DNA of 64,000 bases from Chitinophaga pinensis DSM 2588 (GCF_000024005.1 NC_013132.1:744001-808000), one strand, 5' to 3'. Positions 54,098 through 63,565 are shown, numbered from the stretch's first letter. Numbers and translations are program-made. Notes: generated by a model from the letters alone, not told the origin.

Positions 54098-54904
54098 CTA
54101 ATCCTTAGCGATCTTATTGTAGGAAACAGTAATCCCCTTGATCAGTGAAGAGCTGAAACCCTGATGTTCCATTTCATTGAGGCCGGCAATGGTGCAGCCT
54201 TTTGGAGTGGTCACCTTATCTATTTCCTCTTCCGGATGCCGATTTTCCTTGATCAGCAGTTGTGCTGCCCCTTTCACGGTCTGTGCCGCGATCAGGTTAG
54301 CCGTACGTGCATCAAAGCCGATCTCAATACCACCCTGTATGCTGGCCCTGATAAAGCGCAGTGCATAGGCGATACCGCATGCACCTAATACAGTCGCTGC
54401 GTCCATCAGTTTTTCATCGATCATGACAGCAACGCCCAGCTGATCGAACATATCCTTTACATATACCGCCTGCTCCGCAGAAACGTTCTTGTGACAGATA
54501 CAGGTCATAGACTCCTGTATGGCAATCGCCGTATTCGGCATAGCACGCACCACCGGCATACCGGCGCCCGCGATCTCTTCCAGATCGGCAATGGAAATAC
54601 CGGTAATAACACTGATCAAAATCTGTCTGGAAGGGTCAAAAGCACGCTGAACCTGCGCCAGCACTTCCCTTACATTATATGGCTTTAATGCAACCACGAT
54701 AATTTCGGCATTGCGGATCGCAGTTTCATTATCTGAAATTGTTTGTACTCCTAACGACTGTAATTCGCTTAAAGAAGAAAGATTACGTTTTGTTACGGTC
54801 AGGTCCGCAGGCATTGAAAACCCGCTTTTTAACAATCCCTGAGCTATCGCGCTACCCAGATTACCACCACCGATGATGGCTATTTTCTTGTTGGACATGT
54901 TCAC
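54098..54904 (-). CDS. proC: Pyrroline-5-carboxylate reductase
   Basis: Last step of proline synthesis. 268 residues from the first ATG; MSNKKIAIIGG two codons later is an equal alternative. Rossmann motif IAIIGGGNLGSAIAQGLLKSG (about 8-28), VVALKPYNVREVL, SVITGISIADLEE, VVRAMPNTAIAIQESMTC (about 118-135), and the C-terminal P5CR signature KVTTPKGCTIAGLNEMEHQGF (about 232-252). Length is normal. Confidence 0.95.
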   Translation of the reverse strand: MNMSNKKIAIIGGGNLGSAIAQGLLKSGFSMPADLTVTKRNLSSLSELQSLGVQTISDNETAIRNAEIIVVALKPYNVREVLAQVQRAFDPSRQILISVITGISIADLEEIAGAGMPVVRAMPNTAIAIQESMTCICHKNVSAEQAVYVKDMFDQLGVAVMIDEKLMDAATVLGACGIAYALRFIRASIQGGIEIGFDARTANLIAAQTVKGAAQLLIKENRHPEEEIDKVTTPKGCTIAGLNEMEHQGFSSSLIKGITVSYNKIAKD

Positions 54905-54973
54905 TTATTACTTTAAATCCTTCGGAAGGTAGAACAAAAATTTGTTACTTCGCATCCCTAAATACACCGTGTA

Positions 54974-55489
54974 ATGCCGAAAGTTTTTATTTGTGTGGTG
55001 TCATGCCTTATCCTGTGCCTTTTTACTCAACGTTCCTTCGCAGCCAATCCTCCGAAAAAAGTAAAGGGAAAAGTAGTCCGCATTGTGGATGGTGATACTT
55101 TTGAATTGCTCGTCAATAAGACCACTTATAAGATACGTCTCAGCGCGATCGATGCGCCTGAAAAAGGTCAGGACTTCTATCAAAAAAGCAAGCAGGCGCT
55201 GTCCAATTTGTGCTTCAATAAAACGGTTACGGTGGAGTTACTGCGGAAAGACAAATATCAACGCTGGATTGGGGATGTATACAGCTCCGACGGGCAGTAT
55301 GTGAATGGAAGAATGATCTCTGACGGATATGCATGGCATTATACGGAGTATTCTGAAAGTGCGCCGCTGGCAGCAGCACAGGCGACCGCCAAGCGTCAGA
55401 AACTGGGCCTGTGGGCACTCAATAAACCAGTAGCGCCATGGCTGTTCAGAGGAGAGAAACGGAATACAAAGCCTCGTAAAGCAGCCTAA
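54974..55489 (+). CDS. Secreted thermonuclease (SNase) family protein
   Basis: 171 residues. Signal peptide MPKVFICVVSCLILCLFTQRSFA (cleavage about residue 23). SNase OB-fold: GKVVRIVDGDTFELLV (Ca-binding Asp), YKIRLSAIDAPEKGQDF (catalytic Arg and Glu as in RLxxIDAPE), DKYQRWIGDVY (second catalytic Arg) and ISDGYAWHY. All catalytic positions of micrococcal nuclease appear present. Probably periplasmic or secreted; degrades nucleic acids. Confidence 0.92.
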   Translation: MPKVFICVVSCLILCLFTQRSFAANPPKKVKGKVVRIVDGDTFELLVNKTTYKIRLSAIDAPEKGQDFYQKSKQALSNLCFNKTVTVELLRKDKYQRWIGDVYSSDGQYVNGRMISDGYAWHYTEYSESAPLAAAQATAKRQKLGLWALNKPVAPWLFRGEKRNTKPRKAA

Positions 55490-55534
55490 GCTGTTTTTGC
55501 TTAACTTGCCGTTTGCATCATCACTGCCCGCTGA

Positions 55535-58500
55535 ATGATTGATGCCCAGCCCATTAATATGTCAGTGAATAAGACTAATGCATCCCCGCATCACCTTACC
55601 GGTCATGCCTGTTATATGCGTCTGCTGGAAATTTCCGACAGACCATCTCCCGTAGAGATCATACGGCACCTGAGACAACTGCTCGATCAGTTGTTCCGGC
55701 ACCTTACCCGGGAAGAACCCCGTAGCTTCGGCAATCTCTTTGCCCGGATGCAGTTCTACTTCGATAAATACACCGTTCCCCCACACCTGGAGGAACAATT
55801 AACCATACTTCGCATACTTACTTATAAAGCCATTAACCATCATCTGCGAACAGACGATGAACTGGCCCTGATCTGCATCCGCACAATGGCAGACACCATC
55901 TGTCATTTTTTTGAGGAACCCATTCCTGAAATACTGGAGGGCTTGTGCTGTAACGTGAAAGAAAAAACATTATCCTATGCGCCACAGCTTTCGGAAGAAC
56001 TGGTACCGCAATTGAAATGTCTGGTCACACAGGTGGGTAATCTCCAGAAAAAACCAGGACATGCCCCTTATTTTATGCTGGGCTGTCATAACGACGAACT
56101 GGGACCATTTCAGCTGATGATCTCAGAAAGCGTGTATACACATGCCACTTCGCTGCATACGCAGTTAAGAGCCTACGATACCATACACGTACTCTATTGC
56201 AGCAAAAGCGAGGCGCCACAGGTATATGAAGCAGTAAGTGTTACCCGCATCATCCTGGAGCCAGATCTGCTGATCGACATCAGCGACCTGGCGGAATGTT
56301 TCGGAAGACACGGCTCGCATAAACTGCTTTACCTGGTGAGAAAACTGGTGCCGCAGACGCCAGGCATTGCCGCTTTTAAGGGGAACGTAGTCAACTCCCT
56401 GCTGGACAATGTATTGCGCGATCCGAAAATGGAGCTGCGACAGTCCTTTGTAGAAGCAGTAACCGATCACGTATTACAGGCGGCCGCTTACGGCAGAGAA
56501 GCGCTCAACAGCATGTTTGCCGACATACGCAGTCTGCACTGGCCCAACCTGCTGCAATCAGCCGCAGAAATGCATAACCGACCCGTCAGAATAGAGCCGA
56601 CCTTCTTCTCCGCCAACTACGGACTACAAGGACGACTGGATATCCTGGCAGAAGACGAAAGTGATCCCCTGCGCAAAGAAATCTTCGAATTAAAAAGCGG
56701 ACGCAGTCCGGAATATGGCGCCTGGAAGAATCACGAAATGCAGGTAGTCGGCTATAATCTCCTCCTGCAATCCGCTTTTGGCGATGAAAGACGCGGCAGT
56801 TCTGCGATCCTTTACTCCGCAGCAGCAGATACGCCACTCCGGAATGTCAGCAGCAGCCGGCAGGCAGAAAACGAACTGCTGGCACTCAGAAATGAAATAG
56901 TATCCCAGTTGCTGAGACTAGCAGCCGGTGAATACGATATACTGGATAAAATCACAGAGGAAGCAGCTGAAGGATTACCGGCTTTTAACGTGGTGCACTT
57001 CACCGCCTTCCACGAGGTATACCATAATGCCAGCCCTTTACTACGGACTTACTATCAACAGTTTCTGTCCTTTTTGTTAAGAGAATACCTCTTGGCGAAA
57101 TGCGGCATGTACTCCGCCGCCGAAAGGGAAGAAGACGCCGAAGGTTTTGCCGCCTTATGGCTGCTGCACGAGCAGGAAAAACTGGAGCGTTTTAATATCA
57201 TGCCCGGTCTGCAATTCCGGCATTTCGATACCGACAGCAGTACGGTGGTCTTTAATGTCCAGATTCCGGTCAACCATAACTTCCGTCCGGGAGATACTGC
57301 TATTATCTATCCCCGTTCAGCTGACGGACTCTTTCCCCTCCGTCACCAGGTACTTAAAGGCAGGATCGATGACCTTGCAAAAGATACACTTACATTCTCG
57401 CTCAATAACCGGCAGATTGGTCATGACTTCTTTGCACAGCAACAGTTATGGGCGATCGAACACGATATCTATGAATCGAATTACTGGATAGCGGCAACCG
57501 CTTTGTTTCATGTACTGGAGCCCCGGTTACAGGAGAAAATGGAGCTACTGCTGGGACGCAGAGCGCCGCAGACGGCTCCTATAAGTATTCCCGTACCAAA
57601 GATGTTCAATAACAACCAGCAGGACATTCTCCAGGCTGCGCTGGACGCCGAGGACTATTACCTGATACAGGGACCACCCGGCACCGGTAAGACCTCTGCC
57701 TTGCTGACCGCATTGGTGGGCGTATTGGCAGAGACAGAAACACAGACGATCGTGGTTGCTTTTACCAACAGGGCTGTGGAAGAGATCTGCCGGAAACTGG
57801 ATACCAAAGGCATTGCTCACCTGCGTATGGGTAGCCGCCGTTCTGCTACCGAAAATCGCCTGCGGCAGTATTGTCTGGAAGGAGACATCGCGGGCGCTGC
57901 GCAGTTCATTCTTCAGCAACGCGTATTCGTAGGTACTGTAGCCACCATGGCGACCCGCCTGCACCTGTTACAGATGCTGGGGGTAAAAACAGACGTCCTG
58001 ATTGCAGACGAAGCCTCTCAGCTTACAGAGCCACAATTACTGGGTTTACTGATGCCGTTCAGGAAATTTATCCTGATAGGTGATCAGAACCAGCTGCCTC
58101 CGGTAGTAGCCCAGGACGATTTTTTCTGCCATACCACACAGGCTTTACTAAATGCAGAAGGGATCTCCGATCTGCGTTGTACCTTGTTTGAACGGCTGAT
58201 CAGGCGTTGTAAGGACAACCACTGGCACTATGCCTGGGGTATGCTGAATACACACTTCCGTATGCATACGGATATCGCCTCACTGATCAATCACTATTAT
58301 GCCGGTCAGCTCTCTGCAGGTAGCGTGCAACAGTCAGTCCCTTACAATATGACAGAACATCCGGGTAGTGAAAATTGGGCACAGATACTGTCGAAAGGGC
58401 GTACGCTGTTCATCCCCAGTCCGCTGGAACCTACTTCTAAAATGAACAGGACAGAGGCCAACAGGGTCGTATCGCTGCTACACTATCTGCGTAACCGGTA

Positions 58501-58870
58501 CGGGCATCGTTTCAGCAAGGAAACCGTTGGTGTGGTAACGCCCTGGCGTACACAGATCAGTCTTATCCGGGAAATGATCGGTAATGACGAGCAGTTACAG
58601 GCCATCAATATTGACACGGCAGAAAGATTTCAGGGAGCGGAAAACGATATCATTATTATCTCACTGGCGGTATACCATCCGGTACAACTGGGTTTGTTGC
58701 AAAACCTGGGTGTATTTCACTGGGAGCAGGACAGGGTAGAGGTAGACAGGAAACTGCTGGTCACCTTGTCACGTGCAAGGCACCAGGTGATCATTATGGG
58801 ATATGAACCGGTACTGAGAGCCAGCAGTCATTATAAAGAACTGCTGAATAGCGTCACTAGTTGCGTATAA
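55535..58870 (+). CDS. Dna2-like PD-(D/E)XK nuclease fused to an SF1 (Upf1/Dna2-type) helicase
   Basis: 1,111 residues. Residues about 340-430 form a Cas4/RecB-like nuclease: GLQGRLDILAEDES (Asp), EIFELKSGRS (E-x-K) and MQVVGYNLLLQ (QxxxY). From about 690 comes an SF1B helicase: Walker A IQGPPGTGKTSALL (about 711), motif Ia VVAFTNRAVEEI, Walker B LIADEASQLTEP, motif III IGDQNQLPPV, motif IV NTHFRMHTDIASL, motif V IDTAERFQGAENDIIIISL and motif VI VTLSRARHQVIIMG. This order equals eukaryotic Dna2. Role presumably DNA end or flap processing; a defence role is possible but the neighbours are housekeeping genes. Confidence 0.88.
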   Translation: MIDAQPINMSVNKTNASPHHLTGHACYMRLLEISDRPSPVEIIRHLRQLLDQLFRHLTREEPRSFGNLFARMQFYFDKYTVPPHLEEQLTILRILTYKAINHHLRTDDELALICIRTMADTICHFFEEPIPEILEGLCCNVKEKTLSYAPQLSEELVPQLKCLVTQVGNLQKKPGHAPYFMLGCHNDELGPFQLMISESVYTHATSLHTQLRAYDTIHVLYCSKSEAPQVYEAVSVTRIILEPDLLIDISDLAECFGRHGSHKLLYLVRKLVPQTPGIAAFKGNVVNSLLDNVLRDPKMELRQSFVEAVTDHVLQAAAYGREALNSMFADIRSLHWPNLLQSAAEMHNRPVRIEPTFFSANYGLQGRLDILAEDESDPLRKEIFELKSGRSPEYGAWKNHEMQVVGYNLLLQSAFGDERRGSSAILYSAAADTPLRNVSSSRQAENELLALRNEIVSQLLRLAAGEYDILDKITEEAAEGLPAFNVVHFTAFHEVYHNASPLLRTYYQQFLSFLLREYLLAKCGMYSAAEREEDAEGFAALWLLHEQEKLERFNIMPGLQFRHFDTDSSTVVFNVQIPVNHNFRPGDTAIIYPRSADGLFPLRHQVLKGRIDDLAKDTLTFSLNNRQIGHDFFAQQQLWAIEHDIYESNYWIAATALFHVLEPRLQEKMELLLGRRAPQTAPISIPVPKMFNNNQQDILQAALDAEDYYLIQGPPGTGKTSALLTALVGVLAETETQTIVVAFTNRAVEEICRKLDTKGIAHLRMGSRRSATENRLRQYCLEGDIAGAAQFILQQRVFVGTVATMATRLHLLQMLGVKTDVLIADEASQLTEPQLLGLLMPFRKFILIGDQNQLPPVVAQDDFFCHTTQALLNAEGISDLRCTLFERLIRRCKDNHWHYAWGMLNTHFRMHTDIASLINHYYAGQLSAGSVQQSVPYNMTEHPGSENWAQILSKGRTLFIPSPLEPTSKMNRTEANRVVSLLHYLRNRYGHRFSKETVGVVTPWRTQISLIREMIGNDEQLQAINIDTAERFQGAENDIIIISLAVYHPVQLGLLQNLGVFHWEQDRVEVDRKLLVTLSRARHQVIIMGYEPVLRASSHYKELLNSVTSCV

Positions 58871-58876
58871 AGAAAA

Positions 58877-58904
58877 AGCCACCTGTCCAAAAACAGATGG
58901 CTGT
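58877..58904. terminator. Hairpin between convergent genes
   Basis: AGCCACCTGT pairs with ACAGATGGCT (one mismatch, 6-nt loop), 7 bp after the helicase stop. T-run weak. Confidence 0.55.
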
Positions 58905-58946
58905 ATGTCAGACAACATCATATGACCATTCTTGGTAAGCCAGGCT

Positions 58947-59516
58947 TTAATCCAATGTTACATGGCTCCAGTTTTCTCCGCTTTTTATGCGGTAGAGCTG
59001 CATTTCGCTGATGTCAAATTGTTCAGCGATCTGTTTCATTGTTTTTCTGCCGGGTTTAGCCAACAGACGTTTGATGCTTTTTACTTTGGTAATGTTCAGC
59101 TTCAGCCCTTTTACCCTGTTACGCTGTTTTTCCTTGTAGGCCAGCTTGGCAGGACTGAACTGCTGATGGGCTTCCATTTCTTCTTTGGTGGCCCATTGCA
59201 GATTAGTGGCTTTGTTGTTCTTCTTGTCGTAATCCATGTGAATTACGAACTTGTAATTACGTCCCGGCTTCTTATTAAATAACTTTGCTACTTCCCGGTG
59301 CAGGTAAAGGGACTGATAACTGTCCGCCGGCTTTACGTTTAATACCGTATAGCCTTCTACCGTGGACCCTGACAACAACTTCCCGTCTTCAATGTCTTCA
59401 TAATAGCTGATCACTCTTCCCATGTTAGAGACTGCATACTTTTTACGCAGGGCAGATTTATTTTTAATCTGCAAGTCTTTCCAGACTTCATTTTTCAGAT
59501 TTTTAATCGTGGCCAT
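58947..59516 (-). CDS. NUMOD4/HNH endonuclease-like protein with C-terminal HTH
   Basis: 189 residues. N-terminal NUMOD4-type region (EVWKDL... YAVSNMGRVISY... about 10-40), then HNH: LYLHREVAKLFNKKPG (about 70-85), FVIHMDYDKKNNKATNLQW (about 90-108), matching the 'HxDgxxxNNxxxNLxW' core, so the catalytic positions look intact. The C-terminus, SIKRLLAKPGRKTMKQIAEQFDISEMQLYRI, is a NUMOD-like helix-turn-helix. The domain set is that of phage or intron homing endonucleases, here as a free-standing chromosomal gene between the helicase and dusB. No intron or intein boundary was recognised. Confidence 0.85.
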   Translation of the reverse strand: MATIKNLKNEVWKDLQIKNKSALRKKYAVSNMGRVISYYEDIEDGKLLSGSTVEGYTVLNVKPADSYQSLYLHREVAKLFNKKPGRNYKFVIHMDYDKKNNKATNLQWATKEEMEAHQQFSPAKLAYKEKQRNRVKGLKLNITKVKSIKRLLAKPGRKTMKQIAEQFDISEMQLYRIKSGENWSHVTLD

Positions 59517-59547
59517 GTGAAAGAAATTTAATAGTTGAACCTGGGGT

Positions 59548-60612
59548 TTATCCGTAAACGTTACAATCTGCTACTTCATTCTTTGCTGGCAGTAGGCTCT
59601 GGTCAGTAAGGGGGGATGTCCTTTCAATAATATGATCTTTGTAATGCAATGCTATCGCGTCTAACACATCTTCTACAGCTGCCAATGTACTGCAAGTTAC
59701 TAATTGTTGTCTGAATTCTTTGATATGAGGTAAACCCTTCAGGTAATTGGTATAGTGCCTTCTCATCTCCAGTATTCCCACTACGTCACCTTTCCATTGC
59801 ACAGAATGCTGCAGGTGTTTTTTACAAACTTCCACCCGTTCAAGAACAGATGGCGGCGGCAAATGTTCACCCGTTTGCATAAAATGCTTTATTTCATTGA
59901 AGATCCATGGATACCCGATCGCGGCACGTCCGATCATCACACCATCAACCCCATATTTTTCGCGGGCAGCGATTGCCTGCTCCGGGGTACATATGTCCCC
60001 GTTACCGAATATAGGAATGTGGATACGCGGATTGTTCTTCACTTTTCCGATCAGTGTCCAGTCGGCATGGCCTTTATACATCTGAGTACGGGTACGGCCG
60101 TGAATAGTCAGGGCCTGAATACCTACATCCTGCAGACGTTCGGCAACTTCTTCAATGTTTTTAGTGTCGTCGTCCCAGCCAAGGCGGGTCTTTACTGTTA
60201 CCGGCAGCTTGGTAGCCTTTACTACGGCGGCTGTCAGTTTCACCATTTTGGGAATATCTTTCAGGATACCGGAACCGGCCCCTTTACATACCACCTTTTT
60301 CACCGGACAACCGTAGTTGATGTCCAGCAGGTCGGGGTTAGTAGCCTCCACAATCTGGGCGGCCATGGCCATAGGTTCTTCGTCTCCTCCGAATATCTGA
60401 ATGCCCACAGGGCGCTCGTAATCAAAGATGTCCAGCTTCCGCCGGCTTTTTATGGCATCACGTATAAGTCCCTCCGAAGAGATAAACTCCGTATACATCA
60501 GGTCCGCACCCTTCTCTTTACACACCGCACGAAATGGCGGGTCACTAACATCCTCCATAGGAGCAAGCAATAGCGGAAAATTGCCTAATGTTATATTTCC
60601 AATCTTTACCAT
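59548..60612 (-). CDS. dusB: tRNA-dihydrouridine synthase
   Basis: FMN enzyme reducing uridines in the D-loop of tRNA. 354 residues from the ATG at 60612 (MVKIGNITLGNFPLLLAPMEDVSD), the conserved DusB N-terminus; an upstream in-frame start adds 19 unrelated residues. Seen: LLAPMEDVSDPPFR (about 14-27), DINYGCPVKKVVCKGAGSG with catalytic Cys (about 100-118), VTVKTRLGWDD (about 140), TIHGRTRTQMYKG (about 170) and GNGDI...GVMIGRAAIGYPW. A minus-strand -7 element TAAATTTG lies at 60695-60702. Confidence 0.94.
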   Translation of the reverse strand: MVKIGNITLGNFPLLLAPMEDVSDPPFRAVCKEKGADLMYTEFISSEGLIRDAIKSRRKLDIFDYERPVGIQIFGGDEEPMAMAAQIVEATNPDLLDINYGCPVKKVVCKGAGSGILKDIPKMVKLTAAVVKATKLPVTVKTRLGWDDDTKNIEEVAERLQDVGIQALTIHGRTRTQMYKGHADWTLIGKVKNNPRIHIPIFGNGDICTPEQAIAAREKYGVDGVMIGRAAIGYPWIFNEIKHFMQTGEHLPPPSVLERVEVCKKHLQHSVQWKGDVVGILEMRRHYTNYLKGLPHIKEFRQQLVTCSTLAAVEDVLDAIALHYKDHIIERTSPLTDQSLLPAKNEVADCNVYG

Positions 60613-60694
60613 TTTATCTATTGTGGGCTGACCTCCATCTCTCCGGTAAATCCGGAAAGCAATTGTCAACTCGATTTCACAATGTAAATTTACG

Positions 60695-60702
60695 CAAATT
60701 TA
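60695..60702 (-). promoter_or_regulatory. -7 promoter element of dusB
   Basis: The complement reads TAAATTTG, matching TAnnTTTG, about 83 bp upstream of the dusB ATG in the 94-bp gap shared with the divergent CPBP gene. Confidence 0.45.
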
Positions 60703-60706
60703 ATCT

Positions 60707-61675
60707 ATGACAGGCCGTTTGAAGCAATATCCGCCTTCTCTACAATTTGCAGCATTTGTTGCCATTTTCCTTATATGCTTCCTGCTTTATATGATTTTTC
60801 TGGTGGCTATATTTCCTCTTATAAGCGGCTCGTCCCTGATCTCGATGCAAAAAGCGTTGACATATGCGCAGGAGTCGTCTGTCCCTATATCCCCTAAAGT
60901 TCTCGGCTATCTGAAATTAACGCAATTTCTATACACTTTAGTAGTTTATTTATTCCCTCCCGTAATTTTTGCCTGGCTTAGCTTTAAACGCCCGGCAAAC
61001 TGGCTAAGTATTGACCGTAGTCCTCGCTTAACAGGCATTATATTAGCACTTTTGATCATGTTCCTGGCATTGCCTTTTGTCAGTTTTACGGCCGACTGGA
61101 ACCATACCTGGCCATTTTCTCCGGACCTGGAAAAGACGGAACAGGAAGCAGAAGCGCTCACCCGCGTGCTGTTGACAATGCCGGATTTTGCCAGTCTGCT
61201 GATCAATCTGCTGATCATTGCTGCCGCGCCCGCAATAGCAGAAGAATTCTTTTTTCGCGGGGTCATGCAACGCCTGTTTATCGAAATGCGCCCTAAAGTT
61301 CCCTGGCTGGCGATAGTAATCACGGCTGCCTGTTTCAGCGCCATCCATATGCAATGGATGGACTTCATACCCCGTTTACTACTGGGATTTCTCCTTGGCG
61401 CCATCTATTACCTGAGCGGCAATTTATGGCTCTCAATAGCTGGCCACTTTCTTAATAACGGTCTTCAGGTGGTGATGGTTTACCTTTATCAGATAAAAGT
61501 CCTTAAATCTGATCCCATGGACGCCGGCACTACAGAATGGTACCTGGCTGTCGGCAGTCTGGCGATGACAATTGTAGTCGCCTGGCAGCTGTACCAACGG
61601 ACGCCTCCGGCAGAAAGGAACTTTCCGCAACACCGGACAGACTTTACAGACAATATTGAATCAATCGGGAAGTAA
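60707..61675 (+). CDS. CPBP-family intramembrane metalloprotease
   Basis: 322 residues, about eight membrane helices (first at 15-40). CPBP/CAAX-protease motifs: AEEFFFRGVMQRLF (EExxxR, about 182-195), SAIHMQWMDFIPRLLLGFLLG (FxxxH-type with His, about 220-240) and a third helix with GHFLNNGLQV (HxxxN-type, about 248). All three motif helices are present, so it is likely an active prenyl-protease-like or bacteriocin-resistance-type enzyme; substrate unknown. It leads a run of co-directional membrane and lipid genes. Confidence 0.92.
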   Translation: MTGRLKQYPPSLQFAAFVAIFLICFLLYMIFLVAIFPLISGSSLISMQKALTYAQESSVPISPKVLGYLKLTQFLYTLVVYLFPPVIFAWLSFKRPANWLSIDRSPRLTGIILALLIMFLALPFVSFTADWNHTWPFSPDLEKTEQEAEALTRVLLTMPDFASLLINLLIIAAAPAIAEEFFFRGVMQRLFIEMRPKVPWLAIVITAACFSAIHMQWMDFIPRLLLGFLLGAIYYLSGNLWLSIAGHFLNNGLQVVMVYLYQIKVLKSDPMDAGTTEWYLAVGSLAMTIVVAWQLYQRTPPAERNFPQHRTDFTDNIESIGK

Positions 61676-61706
61676 TTTGTACTTTAGCCCTAACAAACAG
61701 AGTATT

Positions 61707-61928
61707 ATGGAAAAAGACTGGGTGAAAATTTATTATACCAACCAGATATTCCGAGCGGAAATTGTCAAAGGAATGCTGGAAGAAAACGGTATTAATGTCG
61801 TTCTTATCAACAGACTGGATTCTTCTTATCTGTCAGCACTGCCGGGCATGGCTGAATTGTTCGTTCACAACTCTCAGGAAGAGGAGGCCCGTCGCCTGCT
61901 GACTGAAAATCCGGAAAACCTCTCCTGA
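61707..61928 (+). CDS. DUF2007 domain protein
   Basis: 73 residues from the ATG at 61707 (MEKDWVKIYYTNQ). An upstream in-frame start would overlap the CPBP gene by 20 bp. Pattern VKIYYTNQIFRAEIVKGMLEENGINVVLINRLDSSY then LPGMAELFVHNSQEEEARRLL is the DUF2007 (putative PII-like signal-transducing) fold. Function unknown. Located between the CPBP protease and cdsA, a recurrent Bacteroidota neighbourhood. Confidence 0.88.
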   Translation: MEKDWVKIYYTNQIFRAEIVKGMLEENGINVVLINRLDSSYLSALPGMAELFVHNSQEEEARRLLTENPENLS

Positions 61929-61965
61929 TACAGGTGCATATTTATAAACCAATCGTCTTTTCTAC

Positions 61966-62853
61966 ATGAAAACATTCTTTACCCGTACGGCCACTGCGCT
62001 GGTTTTTGTGGCGGTAATGCTGGGCGGGATCTTATATAGTCCTTTTACTTTTTTCCTGCTGTTCTTTCTGATCAACTTCTTTGCCTTACAGGAGTACTTC
62101 AAGCTGATCCGTCACATTGATCCGGATTATGCCAATATCTCTGCCTGGCATAAGACAGGCTTGCTGGTAGCCAGCTGCGCCCTTATCATGGCCTTTACCG
62201 GAGAACATTTTTCTTCTTCTGCGAATCTGTCCCTGGGTTTTCTTGGCTGGTGGATGACGGTCATCTTCCTCCTGATCATGCCGATAGGAGAGATACTGCT
62301 CAGTAAGGACTTTCAGCTCAAAAACATGGGTTATTCCGCATTAGGACTGGCGTATATCACCCTGTCTCTCGGACTGCTGATACACCTTTGCCTGAATTAT
62401 AAAACAATCCAGTTCACCGAAACAGCAACAGGTACCGGCCCCGGCTGGCTGATTCCTTTACTGCTGATCGCCTTTATCTGGATTAATGATACCATGGCCT
62501 ATATCGTCGGTTCACTGATCGGTCGTACACCATTTGCACCTGCTATTTCTCCGAAGAAAACCATCGAAGGAACAGTGGGAGGGATGATCCTGGCAATCGC
62601 CGCGGCGGGTGTATATGGACATTTCTGGGGTGAACAGTACCTCGCATTACAACATTGGCTGGTGCTGGCAGGCATTGCCGCTGTCTTCGGAACAGCCGGC
62701 GACCTCATCGAATCCAAACTGAAACGTATGGCGGGTGTGAAGGATTCCGGCAGCATTATGCCGGGTCACGGCGGCTTCATGGATCGCTTTGATTCTTTGC
62801 TGCTGGCGGCTCCATTCGCCTGGTTATATGTACATTTCTTCGCAATGATTTAA
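61966..62853 (+). CDS. cdsA: Phosphatidate cytidylyltransferase
   Basis: Makes CDP-diacylglycerol from phosphatidate and CTP, the branch point of phospholipid synthesis. 295 residues, about eight membrane helices. The C-terminal catalytic block is complete: SPKKTIEGTVGG (about 198-209), FGTAGDLIESKLKRMAGVKDSG (about 243-264) and MPGHGGFMDRFDSLL (about 267-281), the family signature for metal and CTP binding. Followed 25 bp later by psd, which uses the downstream lipid. Confidence 0.96.
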   Translation: MKTFFTRTATALVFVAVMLGGILYSPFTFFLLFFLINFFALQEYFKLIRHIDPDYANISAWHKTGLLVASCALIMAFTGEHFSSSANLSLGFLGWWMTVIFLLIMPIGEILLSKDFQLKNMGYSALGLAYITLSLGLLIHLCLNYKTIQFTETATGTGPGWLIPLLLIAFIWINDTMAYIVGSLIGRTPFAPAISPKKTIEGTVGGMILAIAAAGVYGHFWGEQYLALQHWLVLAGIAAVFGTAGDLIESKLKRMAGVKDSGSIMPGHGGFMDRFDSLLLAAPFAWLYVHFFAMI

Positions 62854-62878
62854 CTTCGCACAAAATAACACAACAACA

Positions 62879-63532
62879 ATGAAGATCCATCGAGAAGGAT
62901 TAGCCACCATTTTACTGACTTTTGCTGTTCTTGCACTGATCAACGGCGTAATTTTCTACTTCCTGGGACATATGCCACTGCTTTGCAGAATAGTAGCTGG
63001 TTTCTCCCTGGTATTATTCCTTTTTATCATTTCCTTCTTCCGTATTCCGAAAAGAGAAATGAAACTGGACGAATCCCTGGTCATTGCTCCATGCGATGGT
63101 AAAGTTGTGGTAATTGAAGAGACCTATGAGCCTGAGTATTTCAAAGACAAACGTTTACAGGTGTCCATCTTCATGAGCCCTGCTAACGTACACGTGAACA
63201 GGAACCCTATCAGTGGTCAGGTAAAATTATCTCAGTATCACGCAGGTAAATACCTGGTAGCATGGCACCCGAAATCTTCCACTGAAAACGAACGCCACTC
63301 AGTAGTAATCGGCAACGGTAAAGCTGACATCCTGGTTAGACAAATCGCAGGCGCACTGGCCCGCCGTATCGTAAACTACCTGAAACCAGGCATGCAGGTG
63401 ACGCAGAACGAAGAACTGGGCTTCATCAAATTCGGTTCCAGAGTAGACATCTATCTGCCAATCGGTACCCCTGTATCAGTTCAGCTGGAACAGGTAGTAC
63501 GTGGTGGTCAGACAGTGATCGCTACCATATAA
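62879..63532 (+). CDS. psd: Phosphatidylserine decarboxylase family proenzyme
   Basis: Converts phosphatidylserine to phosphatidylethanolamine with a pyruvoyl cofactor made by self-cleavage. 217 residues, the short (type II) bacterial form with a membrane region at about 8-60. Seen: SLVIAPCDGKVVVIEE (about 67-82), VSIFMSPANVHVNRNPI with the conserved His (about 98-114) and the self-cleavage site IKFGSRVDIYLPIG (Gly-Ser, about 185), after which Ser becomes pyruvoyl. Confidence 0.94.
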   Translation: MKIHREGLATILLTFAVLALINGVIFYFLGHMPLLCRIVAGFSLVLFLFIISFFRIPKREMKLDESLVIAPCDGKVVVIEETYEPEYFKDKRLQVSIFMSPANVHVNRNPISGQVKLSQYHAGKYLVAWHPKSSTENERHSVVIGNGKADILVRQIAGALARRIVNYLKPGMQVTQNEELGFIKFGSRVDIYLPIGTPVSVQLEQVVRGGQTVIATI

Positions 63533-63565
63533 TTGGTTATATTTATCAGCATAAAACAGACAGTA

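Noticed and set aside
55535..59516. Dna2-like helicase plus HNH gene as a two-gene defence system
   Set aside because: The genes are convergent, separated by a terminator-like hairpin, and flanked by housekeeping genes; nothing ties them functionally.
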